NCBI GenBank assembly: GCA_905178155.1 | Contig: CAJINV010000009.1 | Span: forward strand, 3,404,768 to 3,468,767 | Source: Amoebophrya sp. A120 | Lineage: Eukaryota; Sar; Dinophyceae; Syndiniales; Amoebophryaceae | Direction: 5' to 3' | DNA: 64,000 nucleotides | Shown here: positions 32,360-47,925 of the stretch, piece by piece | How the letters are laid out: each line of letters opens with the position of its first letter | Position numbering within the stretch: position 1 is the stretch's first letter | Translations under genes and position numbers: made by a program | The notes under the pieces: model-generated | Databases searched by the model: none | What the model was told of the DNA's origin: nothing | What the model saw: the letters and a program-made list of their open reading frames with translations, nothing else

Positions 32360-35300
32360 ATGCCTTCCACTGGTGCAGGTCCAAAGCATGTGTTTTGGAT
32401 AGGAATACACATAGAGTCTAACCGTGAGCAACATAAGCATGAAGATCCGGTGCTTTTGGCCGCCCCTTTGTTTTCTGGTTATCCCATCACGGACAAAGAA
32501 GTGACGCAGCCACTCGAGGTCTTTCACTACATTCAGCAGGGAATCGAAAACATGGCCGACACTTCTCCCGAGTTCCGTAACAAAGTATTAGAGCAGTTCC
32601 AGTTCGGTGATCACGATTGGAACCTACTCGTTGAGGACAAAGTTCACCTAGGAGAAAAGCTACCAAATATAATAATGGACAAGTTTATTCTTTTGAAACC
32701 GGCCAAGCCCCAGGCCCATTTATTGAGTTGGTTCAGCCACCGAACGAAAAGCAGTACCTCGTTGCAGGAAAGTACCTCGGCGGGGGGAATTTTGGAAAGA
32801 CCTACGCATTGACATACCCTTGTGACAACGCTGCGTAATCTCCCAATACCGTCACCGTGGTCTCTGCTCAAAGAAGATGCATACAACATTGATTTCGCCG
32901 CGATGAAAATTTTGCAACTTTTCTGCAGCATGCTCTTTATTTTTTTTCTGCATTTTTTTATATGTGCGTAAATGTGATTCGCATTGGCGTGATAGTCTAC
33001 TTCTCGTCAATTATTCCCCATTTTGTCTGTACTTACTGTGGGGCGAACGAAGATTAATGATTCGTCGACTGTAAGGAGAAACAGAAACGCGCGCTAAGCT
33101 TTGTTTTTGTGTCCAAATAAAACCATATTGCTGGGCAGGGGGCGGTGCGGGATGACAATTTTCTCTGATTTGATAGTACACAGAATGACTTGGATCATCC
33201 GAATGATAATGCGAGTGCGGACTTGGAGGTGTTGAAAATCGTGAAAGTGCCACTGTTTGTTGAAGAAAGTGGTCCTGGCGGCAATGACGGCATGAGCATG
33301 ATCAACGAAATCATTTTCAACTTTTTGTTGACCGAAAAAACCCCATAGTGTGTTGCCCAGATGAAACGCGTGGTCATCTTTTTTGACAGCTGGAGCAACC
33401 CACAAACGGTGTTTTTTGCGCTCGTCCTGGAAAAGATCCACATTTTCGATGATGAAAAGGACCCGGAGAACGCACGGCCGAACGCTAAAGGGATCATCAC
33501 CGGCCTGTACGACTGCTTGGAGAGATGGGACGGAATTGGCTTTGTGCACAATGACATGAAGCCGGAGAACGTGGGGTTTCCTCTCGACGGCGGAAATGGA
33601 ATGACCAAACTTATTTCTTTCTTTCTTTCCAAGTTCGAGCAAGGCGTCGAAACATCATGGGCCTCGTTTACATCGCTGCGCGTTTATGACTTCGGAATGT
33701 CTACTATTGTCGACAAGAACAACAATTCCGGGACAGTCTTACTCGGAAAAATTACCAAACTGAAAGCAGTTTTTCATGCCCACTGCTGTAATTACAAGGT
33801 TTCGCCTGTCTAACATAAGGTGGGAGTGGGACTTTCACCTTCTAGCTGCCTTCTTCAAGTCGTGTAGCCGCACCACGACTATGTAGTACTGATGAATGAA
33901 TAAACAGACACGCAGCCGGCCTAGGCCAAAATATGAAGTAAAATTTATTTGGCCTGGACCCGCTGCGTGTCTCTTTCTTTATTCATTCAGTACTACATTA
34001 CTACGTGATGTATGCGCGTGCCTTGCTGTACTAGTTCCGTCAGATATTGATCCTCTGGCGATCAATTTCTCTTTTTCGAGCTGGTATGAGACATAGCCAG
34101 ACAGATATAGGAGGTAAGAGCAGACAGTGATCTTCTATCGTAACACAAAAAAATATTAAAGCAGAACAAAATCGAAACCTTGTTGTATAGCTCTAGGTGC
34201 AGTGAAGGCTGTTGATTTTGCCCTGATAGTTTCATCGTTCAACCAAGATCTGGGCGCTTTCTTTCATGGCACGCCTGGCTACGCGAATCCGGAAATGCTT
34301 GTGGCGCATCTATCGGCATTGGCCAATCGTCCAGCATTTGATTTTGATCCTTCTCCTCGACTAGCTTTACCAGGCCAACCTGTTCAACGTGGTGCTGGTG
34401 TTTTGCAAAGCCAAATCCGGACACAGCTCCGGGACAAGCAGCCTTCCTGCAACGCCAAAGCCAATGATGTGACGTACGGACCAGCCTTTGATCTTCATGG
34501 TTATGTGGTTCAATTCCCAAGTAGAAAAAAACGAGAAAACCGAAAAAAAAATTTCATTATATGGGCGCCGAAGTGGAGTCAACGGCGAAGAATTCCAGTG
34601 ATAAGCCTGGGCAGGGCGCAGAGAGGATCCTGGTGAATAGCACGTTGCTCAAGGTGCTGCACCAGAAAGCGAGAGAGCAAAACGGGCGGAAAAAAATAAC
34701 TTGCAACACTTATGAAAAGAAATCGCAGAGCTCGTTCGTGTTGCACGAGCAAAAAAAGCCTCGGAAAATTCCGGCGTGGCGCCACAGCCACAGGAACCAC
34801 TGCCGCGTGGGCGAGGGTGTCCCAGCGGTGTCTGTGTGTTGGTGTTTTGTCTTATCCCGCCGGGCCTCGAAAAAAATCGGCCAGGGGACAGGGAGAGCGC
34901 AACCGAAAAAAAAGTCGCTTGCGCCGGGGCCATTTTTTCGCTGGTGGGCACCCAGCTCGCGGAGCCGGGCAAAAAAAAATCAGAAAAAAAAAAACGCTGC
35001 CGCGTGCGGGCGGCGGAAAAAACTGAAAAAACTAGGTGCGCAGGCGGGAAAAAAAACTGAGAAAACTGAAAAAACTAGGTCGCGGGAGCGCCCTTAAGAT
35101 TTCCTTCCCCATATGCGCTATATTTTTAAGCAGGCCGTGTTTTTCTAGTTTTTTCAGTTTTCTCAGTTTTTTTTGGCCGGGGAAAAAATTTTATCTGCGC
35201 TATTTTTCTTCGCACCAGCGGGACCGTTTTTTTTTCCCGACCCAAAAAAGTAAAAATTTTTGCGCGCCCGGACATTTTTTTCCCAGAATTCCGTCGCTCG

Positions 35301-36482
35301 TTTTTTTTTCGTTGTCGGGCCCGGTCCAGCCGGCACAGGCAGGAGAAAATCCTGCGGCCAAGTGGCAAGCGAGATTTTTTTGTGAAAAGGGAGCCCGGCT
35401 GACGGGCGAGATATCGCGAGGTCGTGGGTGTAGCCAAGTTGCCTCTTCGTGATTTTTTTCGTTTTCTCGGCGATCTGAAAATGGGCGCACCTCCATCGGA
35501 CAACGCTTAGTGGGGGCTCGCCCCCACACACAGACCACGAAGTTGCAAGACGGAAGAATGGTGGCGCGCAGTGGAGTAGTGCACGAAGTTGCAGAACGTC
35601 GAGAACCCCGGTCAGCTACAGATGGCAGGCTGCGCCGTAGCCTGCAGCAACAGGCCTGCGAATCATTTTTTTTTTTTCGGTTTTCTCAGTTTTCTCGACT
35701 TGGAATTTTTGGCCTCTTGATCATGGTGCGGCGCTGGCCTTGTTCGGGATTCTCGGGGCCTTGCCAGGCGACAACGAAACGGATCCTCCACAAGTGCCAG
35801 GCGACAACGAAACGGATCCTCCACAAGTGAAAGTTGGCTTTCCACCGAAGCTCTTACAGGACGTCGTTCCGTGGGAAATATTTGCCGAATCCCTTAAAGT
35901 TGATGAAAACCAGCCCGATTCGGCATCGAATTCTCGAACAAATAATCCTAGACTGTGGAGGCGCTACAGGCTGATGGTGGGCCTTGCTGAGGAGCAATTC
36001 GCATTCGGGGCTCTTGGGGCTGGAACACGTACGCTGCAACCGAACAGAAGCTACCGGGACTCGTCGAAGCTTTTCCAGTACAAGCCAGAAACCGTGAAGC
36101 TGCTGCGGGACGCGACGGCGCTCACAGGAATACACGACAAGGACTTGGTTGAGCTGCTGATGATTCCGATTGAGGAAGCTGGAAATCCAAGAACAACATA
36201 CACTCAGATATGGATCGCAAATATGTCTGGGTCTGGAAGATTGCCAGGTTTGTCATGCATATTTTGCATGGCTCGTGATTGTCTGTAATGCATGGCCCAG
36301 CATCGCAGATGTTTAGAGGACTTTCTGATGCCTGTTCCGCATGAGAAATGCCCTCCCCACGTAGTACAAAGTGGACTCCTTTCGCTGGTCATGCAATACA
36401 AAGCTTTTTACGGTCCAAAGACAGCATCACAAGTTTGCATCCTTCCAGACCCAGACATATTTGCATTTCATATCAGAGATGA
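32360..36482 (+). CDS. Divergent protein kinase, structure partly uncertain
   Basis: Eukaryotic protein kinase fold recognisable by the glycine loop (Y-L-G-G-G-N-F-G-K-T-Y-A-L), a V-L-K-I-V-K strand, catalytic H-N-D-M-K-P-E-N-V (HRD with R changed to N), Y-D-F-G-M-S, and a T-P-G-Y-A-N-P-E-M activation-segment end with F-D-L-H-G-A-A-L-A-L-F-G after splicing. Two GT-AG introns make the N-lobe continuous: 32607-32713 and 32835-33176. A giant introner (34502-35722) and a family A introner (36209-36472, one codon before the stop) interrupt the C-lobe and tail. Problems: an in-frame TAG at 33346-33348 between the C-helix and the next strand, and no clear splice solution between the DFG exon (ends about 33790) and the exon at about 34200. 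It is either a decaying gene or one with further unrecognised introns. Tandem D-N-E-T-D-P-P-Q-V repeat at 35767-35829. Confidence 0.6.
33880..34000. repeat. Palindromic element, possible introner (family K)
   Basis: Arms TATGTAGTACTGA..GAATGAATAAA..GACACGCAGC and their reverse complement (ending TTCATTCAGTACTACATTA) fold the 121 bp into a hairpin. It lies in the non-coding gap between two kinase exons. Flanks ACGAC and CTACG are not a duplication, so its status as a mobile intron is unproven. Confidence 0.55.
34502..35722. mobile_element. Giant introner, family J (1221 bp)
   Basis: Perfect 5-bp duplication ATGGT at 34497-34501 and 35723-35727. Subterminal inverted repeat of about 35 bp (CAAGTAGAAAAAAACGAG..AAAACCGAAAAAAAAA and mirror at 35669-35705). 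Removal gives F-D-L-H-G-A-A-L-A-L-F-G-I-L-G, the expected kinase helix. The right terminus is GATC rather than ATA. The interior is rich in A and T homopolymers. Confidence 0.82.
35051..35172. repeat. Perfect 28-bp inverted repeat in giant introner
   Basis: The arm at 35051-35078 (starting AAAAAACTGAGAAAACTG, ending AACTAG) is repeated exactly in reverse complement at 35145-35172. The spacer is 66 bp. A further partial copy of the arm lies at about 35020-35037. Confidence 0.92.
36209..36472 (-). mobile_element. Introner, family A, reverse orientation (264 bp)
   Basis: Perfect duplication TCAGA at 36204-36208 and 36473-36477. The interior matches the reverse complement of the copies at 8857 and 53744. 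Removal gives T-Y-T-Q-R then TGA. Confidence 0.92.
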
Positions 36483-39399
36483 CAAAGCAACAGAGACCAT
36501 CTGGCCCGAAGGATGTGGATGATGCATCTTCTTCGGGGGACGGAAGCGGCAGTGAAGAAGAAGAGGCCTCCCCGTCGCGGTTGGGTGTGCCGTGGCTGCT
36601 GTGCTGATCTCGCGGGTGAATTTTCTTATGGAAGGAAGAAACTTACTTATAATAAAGTATGATTTTCGGCGGCCTGCTTCGGCTGAAGTAGACGATGAGT
36701 TTGTCTGCTGTCGTCTGTTGGCGATCGTGAAAACAGCGGTGCTTGAGGGTGGTGAGCCTATTTATCGCCTTCAGTTCATTTGCCACCTCACCGAGAAGAA
36801 AGTAAACCGATGAAGAGTTATTTCTGCTTTACTGGGCGGTCTGCAGAAAATTGCTTCCTCTTCTGGTTCTACTCGACAATTTGCATCTTATTTTTTCACG
36901 AAACAAACAAACAGGTGTTTTTTTTTTCCAAGCAAACGCGGGAAGCGATCATCCGTGTGGCTGCAGTTCGTCAAAACTTTGAATTTCGAAATTGAATACT
37001 ACTTATTTTGCTCATTGATGATTGAGTTTGTTTTTTTTTGATGTCTTAGTTTTCTTTGATTTTGTATATTATTTTTTTTGTTTCCTATTTATCAGCAACA
37101 TCTGCATCGTATGTTCAATCTTCATGCTTTCCCCCATTTTTTTTCCTTTTCATCTACGCATTTTTTTTTGGATTACACACCCCTTGAAGTCCTTATGTGA
37201 ATTTTTTATCGTTTGACAGTACAATAATTGACGTTGATAGTAGTGAAGGAACGTTACGTGGTAGTTGTAGTTGGCTCCGGATCCAGCTTCAGCTTTTATT
37301 TGAAATGATTGTAGCACTAGCAGCTTGCCTTTTCCATTTTTTAAGTATTTCATCTAACGCTACGCATCCACAAACAAATGTTCCATTTCTTTTTGAGCAT
37401 CCACACAAACAAACAAAGAAGTACTTCATCTACGCGCTTAGCGGTGTTTTTTTTTCTATCTTCAACTCTGTTTTGGACTTTTTGATTTTTGATTGTGAAG
37501 GAGCTGCACCTGTGGCTGTACCGCATTGCTTTGCATGTATGTTTTTGAAGAATTACGACTTTTGCATGCGACTTTCCCAATTACCATCTGACAAGCAGGA
37601 GAACGAGGTCTGCATCCTGCAAGCAGTTCGCGGCTTGATTATTGTGTCGTTGCATCCAGCCCGGGAGCGATTGGACCAGTCAGAAGGATCGCTCGCACTG
37701 CATCACGGGCTCGTCCCTTCACATGGCGGAAAGGGCTGGGCGCGGAGAAGCGAATAGGGAAGAGGGCATATAATCATGCAAAACGCACAAAGACAAAATA
37801 AAGCCAGGAAATAAAACACCGCATAGGTGGGGGCTCTACCGCCTTCACCTCGGGTACTATTTTACCTTCAATCGCTATGTTTTTTTCTCGTATTTTCGGT
37901 GCAAGAAACGTACATCTTCATGGAGGAGGCAAAGAAGTCGTATATCTGCAGGAAAGGGCGTCGTCTCTTGCAGTGCAAATTTACTTGTGTGGTGCAGAGC
38001 AATAAACCAGGAAGTTAATATAACGACTAAGAACAGCGATGTAGTTGCACATAATTGATCATTTTGTTTTGCTTTACGGTCCTTGTCCTGCTGCAAAAAT
38101 CTCTCTTCATCCTCTGCATCGCAGGAGCAAGTGCAAGAAGAATCTGTGCCAGGAAAAAAGAGCAATAGATACTCTTTACTAGCGGCGGCCATCCTTGTGC
38201 AGGGTTTGTGCCTAGTAATTTAGTGCCGTCTATGAAAGGGACGAAGCCGTGCGCGATGTTCTTTTTGTCTTGCCAGCAATAGTGTCTGGTGATCCTCCAA
38301 AACTCTATGATTCTCGTCGGTTCGTGCTGCCTCTGCAACTGCCAGTCGGAAAGCGTAAGACAGAAAAGGCATTGATGCCTCCCTGCCGTCGAATTCTGTA
38401 CGCTCGTTGCTTCGCATCAATTGTGCGTCGGTTTTCTTTGCAAAAGCTGAAGCGGTCATCTTCACATCGTGCTGGTCCGCAGCTTTGCCTCGGTGACTAC
38501 TGCACCAGGCAAAGCTGCACCAATACTACTGCAGTCTTTCATCAAGGAGCATCATGACTGGTTGCTCTCAGAAGTCAACTACCTGCCGTGTGAGCGAAAA
38601 AGTTTTTTCCAAGACGATATGACCGACACGTAGAGGTTCGTGCAAGAGGAGCTTGTGCAGCGTACTTGAGGGAAAAGAAAGCAAGGACTTACTTAGTTTT
38701 TTCTGGTTGTTGGTGCTGACCCTGACACTGAGTGAGCTGTTGCAAGTGGATGCTCATTGTTGATTCGAGTACAAGCAATAAGGTCTCCTGCTATATTTGT
38801 TTCTGATCTTTTTTTACCTCTTCGCGCTCTACTACACCAGTACTACTGGACTACGAGTTTTCTCTGTCAGCGCTGGAAGTAGAACTACGCGACGCATACC
38901 TTTGGCCTCTATACTGCAGCGCTCTCTGCTCCTCGTCCTCCTCCGCTGTGTTTTTGTCCGGCGCTTCGACGTAAAGTAGATTTCTGACGAAAGATCCGCT
39001 TTTTCGCCAAAGGAAAACCACATTTTTGACATCGTAGTGGGCACCACCAAAGACTACAATTCGAATTGCCCTGGAACGTCGAATCTGCTAACCGGCTACT
39101 TGTGCTTTTGTTCGTCGTCGAAGAATCAGTTTTTATCTCCGGGTCGTTTCTTCCCTTGCGGCGAGCACCCACGGTCTACCGCCGATAGTACCGGCATTCC
39201 GCGACTCCACCCCGGGTTGTAGTGGTGTGTTGTTGAGAAGATCAACGCCTGAACAATTATCGCCCCACTGCTGACAGCCAACGAAGTGCTGTAAGTACCT
39301 GCGGGCAGGATCAGGAAAAAACGCAGAGGGCAACAAACAACATCGAGCGCCGAAGTCTTTTTACCACGTCCACGCCCGAGTACAACTAACTGCTAGAAA
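36483..39399. other. Long gap, only weak coding hints
   Basis: 2.9 kb with T-rich tracts (36900-37450). Protein-like stretches on the + strand: an acidic frame at 36480-36605 (S-S-S-G-D-G-S-G-S-E-E-E-E), 36660-36812 (D-D-E-F-V-C-C-R-L-L-A-I-V-K-T-A-V-L-E) and 37500-37757. A minus-strand frame at 37875-38192 includes a hydrophobic run (S-L-F-L-V-V-I-L-T-S-W-F-I-A-L). None can be joined or named. No introner occurs here, which in this genome argues against a long conserved coding gene. Confidence 0.4.
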
Positions 39400-42924
<3,525 letters not shown>

Positions 42925-44120
42925 ACATGCAGCTGGTATAAAAATTGAAATCTGCTATGTCTATGTCAGTCTTCCTCTTCGGTCAACCTTCGTCGGTAGA
43001 AAATTCCTCGTGGTCTCTGGAAGGGCAAAAATCTGCGGTAAGCAGTGTTGCCATGCGGAGATGTTGAGCTGCGAGTAGGAGTACCTCGTCTATCTTTGTA
43101 TGCGTCCTCGTCAGTTTTGGAATTGTTGGTTCTTTTTCTGTACAAATTCACTTCTACAACTTTTTCAAAACCTTGGAAACCAGCATTGCTCATGTCCGCA
43201 CAATCTCACTACAATTGTCGAATTTGATCAAGTCGGAACTGATTAAGATTATGAAAAAAAAGTCAAGAGAGTAAGAGTAAGTATTGCAGCAGACAAAAGA
43301 TAAAGAGCTAGACTACTGTCGCCGATGCGTTTTTTTTGTTGAAAAAAACTGGCATGATTTCTTCCTTCGACGACGCCGGCCGTTACTACAAACCGGTCAG
43401 TTGAAATAAAGCGAAAAGAAAAGAAAGAGGACAAGAAAAAAATCAACAAAAAAAGGAAGTGAAAAAACAGTGTTGCAAAACACAGAAATCTAGATTTGAT
43501 GAAATTCAAGCGACAAGAACGTCGCAAATTCGGACGAAATTTGTCTTGTGGCGCCGCGACCGGCTCGTAGACCGCACCTCTGCTCAACGTGGCGAGTGTG
43601 TTCTGCCCGCGTCGCACTACAAGGAGTGCGAAGCAGTTAAGTACTTCTTGTTCTCTCGAGCGATCTGTATACGTTAACCGATTTGATGATGACGGGAGGG
43701 AACAGCCGAAATAAGTCAGCACTCTAGTGCCGCAAAAGAGAGACATAGAGTTGCAGCTGTTACTTACTCTACCGACTGGTAGCAAGTACGAGTAGGTTTA
43801 GTAGAGATCTTCGCTGCCATTCGTCGTTTTGAGTTTTTCGTCGTCGCATTGATTTGACCAAAAATATCCTGGTTCTCGGCGTCTGCAATTTGGGCCCCAG
43901 TAGATCCCCTAGAACCCAGAGTGAGAACAACTCACTCGCCCGTCATTCTTGTCGTGACAATCACCAGTTACACGGCCAAAAGAAATTTCGCGAAGTACTA
44001 GGGACACAGAGCACCAGAGCACCATGGCAAACAGGTCTTGCTAGATATTGAAGACGCGCCTTGAATCTAAACAACGAAAAGAAGTCTGAATCCCTTGTTA
44101 AACAAAGACCACTCGTCGCT
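42925..44120. other. Intergenic, nothing recognised
   Basis: 1.2 kb with short open frames only. No introner or RNA gene seen. Confidence 0.5.
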
Positions 44121-47100
44121 ATGGAGCGTATCCGGCAAACCAATCCCGGCCTGGAGAAGTTTCTCCAGTCTGAGCCGGAAAACCAGTACTGTGCGGACTG
44201 TGGCACGAAGAACCCCCGGTGGGCCAGCGTCAGCCTGGGGATCTTCATCTGCACCAATTGCGCCGGGATCCACCGGAAACTCGGCGTGCACATCAGCTTC
44301 GTCCAATCCTGCACGATTGACAAGTGGAAGCCGGAATGGATCGTGAAGTTCAGCAAGATGGGCAACCGCGTTGCGAAGCTCTACTACGAGTACCACGTGA
44401 AGGACGAAGACGTGGAGAAAGCGTTTCCCGGCAACAACGTGCGCATCAACGTGATGACGATCAACGGCCGGACGAATTTCCACCAAATCCAGTACTCCGA
44501 TGATATGGCGTTCTCAAGTGTTACATTCTCAACTGTTACATCATGATTTGTCATGCAAAAGCACGATCAGAATCGCCACGATCTAGCTGCTTCGCATGGC
44601 AAATTCTCGAAGGGCCAAACAGGCTGAAAGCCTTTGCCAAATCTGTCATGCAAGACGAGCAAAGTCGCCCCTTTCACTTTTGCCATTCTTGCATGTTGAC
44701 AAATTGATGTAACAGTTGAGAAGGTAACAGTTGAAAGCGCCATAGATGACCAATTTGCGGTGGGCGGGGACGGCATCAGCGAGGAAGCGGGCCGGCGATT
44801 TGAGGAATGGATCAGACGGAAATACGAGCTGAAGGAGTTCGTCTTGGACCCGGAGCTCCCCGAGCCCAAAGTGATTGTCCAGCGGGGCGGGCAGCTGTTG
44901 CCCATAGAAGTGTACGAAATGCACTTGAAAGGAGGGAGTAGCAGCAGCGGGAATCATTATAACGGGCAGCAACAGCGGGAACAACAGCAGCAGTTTGACG
45001 ACAACAATCGAAACCAGTACGAGAACTTCGATCAAGGTGCTGCTGGAGGAGGTGGGGTACAACCACCTGGCGCGTCTAGCTCTTCTTCCAACGTGAAGAA
45101 AAAGAAGAAGAAAAAATCAGCAAGTTTCGCGGAAGACATGAACCACGGAACCTTTTACGCAACAATGAATGAAGAAGAGAATTACGATAACAACGACAGC
45201 AATGCGAATAATTTTGGCTACTCCAATTTCGGCGGAGGTGGAGGCTATGATGAGGAGGAAGGAGCTAATGCGGGGAGTGACCAAACGAGGTCGCCGCGGG
45301 ACGAGGATAACATGAACTTTGCATCCTCATCTGCGCGAGCAAACAGAAATAACAAATTCGATAAAAATTCCGAGCAAAATGACCAGTCGTTTTCTTTTTT
45401 CCCCAAAACGGTTTCCGGGGACTACATGTTTGGAGATAATGGTCAGGAATCGTCTCCGCCTGTGACCTCTTCCAGAAAAAAGAGCAGTAGCAGCCGCGCA
45501 CCAGTAGATCAGGGTGGAGCGGGTTCGGCAAGCACCTCTGGTCGACGAGAATCTACTACCCGGGCGGCAGCCAGCAGTTCTTCTAGTACCGTGCGGCCAC
45601 CTGGCGCTAGCAGTTCGAGCAGTCGCGGCTTGCAACCGCCGACAGCACCAGGAGCGCAGATGAACTACGCATCTGCATCTTCCAGAGGTGGTCCACATGT
45701 CGGGCCACATCTGATGTCACCGCAACGGCAGATGAACTACATGCCGGGCTATGCCGGACCACCTCCGCAGCACCCACTCTACGCCGGGGGAACAATGGTG
45801 CCGCCCGGGTCGATGCCGTATGGCAGCATGGGGAGTGCCGGTGCTCAGCCAATGCCGATGCAGATGCCACCGGCGTCGATGCAGCAACCATATCCGCCTT
45901 ACAACTACCCAGGAGGAGGGGGAGGACCGATGCCTTCTTCCCCCAATCTCATGCAGCCACAACAAGGCGGCGGGTATAACACAACACTGGGAGGAAACTA
46001 CATGAACCCACCAAATTTCAATGCCTACAACTCCCCACCACCGGCTCCGTATAATCCAGCTGCAGTGCCGTTGCAGCCTGGTATGCCACCGCAGCTACAC
46101 CAGCAGCCAACAGTTTTGAACCCGCAGATGGTGCAGCAAATCCAGCAAAATCAGCAGCAGCGGGAGTTTTTGGATCAGTTGAATCTGGTCGGGAAAAAGG
46201 AGAAAAAAGGACCAAATTCCGCGGAGCAAGACTTGGAGGCGGAACTGGAATTACCAAATGTCGACCTGGCACAATTGGCTGCAAGTACTTGTTTACTTAA
46301 ATTGCTTTGTGGTTTGCAACAGGAAATGATCTTCTATATGTGGAAGTGGACTAGGGATATGTTCTATGCTCACACCAACTTGCTGTCAGTATCTTTCACA
46401 CTATGCAGATTTTTCGCATGACAAAAATAAAACACAACTCCACAGTTTTCGGCCTGAACGTTCCTCTGGACGAAATCATTCCCGAGTCCAAACAGACCCC
46501 GGCCGAGCAACAAGCCGCACAGGCGAAGCGGGACAAGGCCGAGAAGTTGAGACAACAAGAGAAACAAGCAGCTTCGCAGAATCAAAAGCCCCCAGTCGAC
46601 CACGTGACCATCGGGATTAAGAAGCGCGAGGAATGGCGGATGCTGATGAACTGCAATGCGGAAAACTCGGATGAAACGGACGAAAATCTGAAAAAAGCAA
46701 AGAATTTAAAGAAGCGGTACTCTGAGGCCGTGAATGCGGTGTGTAACCTGTTCAATGGGCAGGGCGGGGGGCTTTTTGACGAGTTGTTGAAGCAGTTTGA
46801 TAGGGACAAGATGATAATCCCCTACGGTCTGAACATCCACCAGAAAAAATTCATCATCGAGCAAACGGATTTGAAAGGAACAAAGGGTAGCGCGAAGGAG
46901 GAAAAGGAGAAGGTGGAAATGAAAAACGCGTCCACGCAAACGGACGACCGGTTGCTGTTGCACTTCATTCAAGAGAAGCTGTTGCTCCAATCAAAGAAAC
47001 TGCTGGAGAAAAGTATTTGTTTCGTTTGCTTTTTTAGGAGGTTTTATTTTGTGTTGCATAGAAGTTTGCTTCGTTTTTCAAGTACAAGAACTGTGATGCG

Positions 47101-47259
47101 GAAACGAATTACGGCAAAATTCATCTATTTTTCTTCTTTTCAGAACTGGCTTCCCTTTCCGGCGGCGGTGGGTTGGGCAGCATGCCAGGGACGACGGCGA
47201 ACCATTTCCACCACAGTCCGGGCTTGGTACCTCCTGCGGCCAGTGGGGGACGGAGATAG
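44121..47259 (+). CDS. ArfGAP-domain protein (SMAP/Age2-like)
   Basis: GTPase-activating protein for Arf family G proteins, acting in vesicle coat turnover. 866 residues; spliced length divides by three. The ArfGAP zinc finger is near the N-terminus (residues about 27-60): [19 protein letters not shown], followed by [10 protein letters not shown], which holds the arginine finger. The domain continues V-Q-S-C-T-I-D-K-W to [10 protein letters not shown]. The rest is low complexity: Q-rich, Ser-rich, then Met/Pro/Gly-rich, then a Lys/Glu coiled-coil-like part from 46446. One introner (44504) falls inside the ArfGAP domain; GT-AG introns at 46285-46445 and 47013-47143. Start: the first ATG before E-R-I-R-Q-T-N-P. 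Confidence 0.94.
44504..44744. mobile_element. Introner, family H (241 bp)
   Basis: Left TATGGCGTTCTCAAGTGTTA, right ending GTTGAAAGCGCCATA. Perfect duplication GATGA at 44499-44503 and 44745-44749. Removal gives Q-Y-S-D-D-Q-F-A-V-G. Confidence 0.94.
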
Positions 47260-47925
47260 GAGGAGGGTTGTGGAAAGCGTTGCGTGCAGCACTTCTGACA
47301 CGATTTTTGAGTGGTTTGGAAAAGTTGATTTGTGTTTGTCAAAAGATCAGATGAAGAATTGCACAACTTGGGACGGCGCGATTGCGTTCGAAGAAACTGC
47401 AAAATAATTCTACGGTACATTAGTGTTTTACTTTACCGCATCACCATCACTTCGTGAAATCGAAATTTGGATGGGCACAGAGGTAGTTTCATGATAGCCC
47501 TTGTACTTATCAACTCAGCGGTTTGATGCGACGTCATGGAGGTGTTCCTTGATCATGGGGGAGGAGCTCTGCTTTTTTTTTCCGCTTGTGGCACGACGCT
47601 TTTTTTTACAAATTGGGCTGTCCGGTAGATCCTCTCTCTCGGTAATCTTTATCTTGGTTTTGTTCAGTGTGCCGGCGAGTGACTACTTAGTTTCGGCATA
47701 ATTGCCGTTCTTGACTGTGTTTTTGATCTTGTTTGACTATGTTGGGATCCAGTTTTTTGATCGTTTTACAAAGAGATGATCTTCTTTAGGCTCTTGTCGT
47801 TCCCTCTAGAGTTCTATCTTGTGGTAGAGACGAAGCTGCCAGCATCAAAGTACTAGCTTGTACTTACATTCTGCTCGTCCAGTCTATCTTCCACAGAACA
47901 TCATCATCAAGTAGAATAAGTCACC
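47260..47925. other. Intergenic, nothing recognised
   Basis: 0.67 kb without a supported gene, element or RNA. Confidence 0.5.

Noticed and set aside
32607-32713. Apparent frameshift before the kinase glycine loop
   Set aside because: A GTGATC donor and CCCAG acceptor remove 107 bp and join Q-F-Q-F to G-P-F-I-E-L in frame, so no frameshift is needed.
32880-32925. D-F-A-A-M-K-I-L as the kinase VAIK lysine strand
   Set aside because: It lies inside the GT-AG intron 32835-33176, which joins the glycine loop to V-L-K-I-V-K in frame and is the better solution.
36480-36605. Acidic frame after the kinase stop as an extra kinase exon
   Set aside because: It is one base out of frame with the spliced kinase; the spliced frame stops at TGA 36480-36482.
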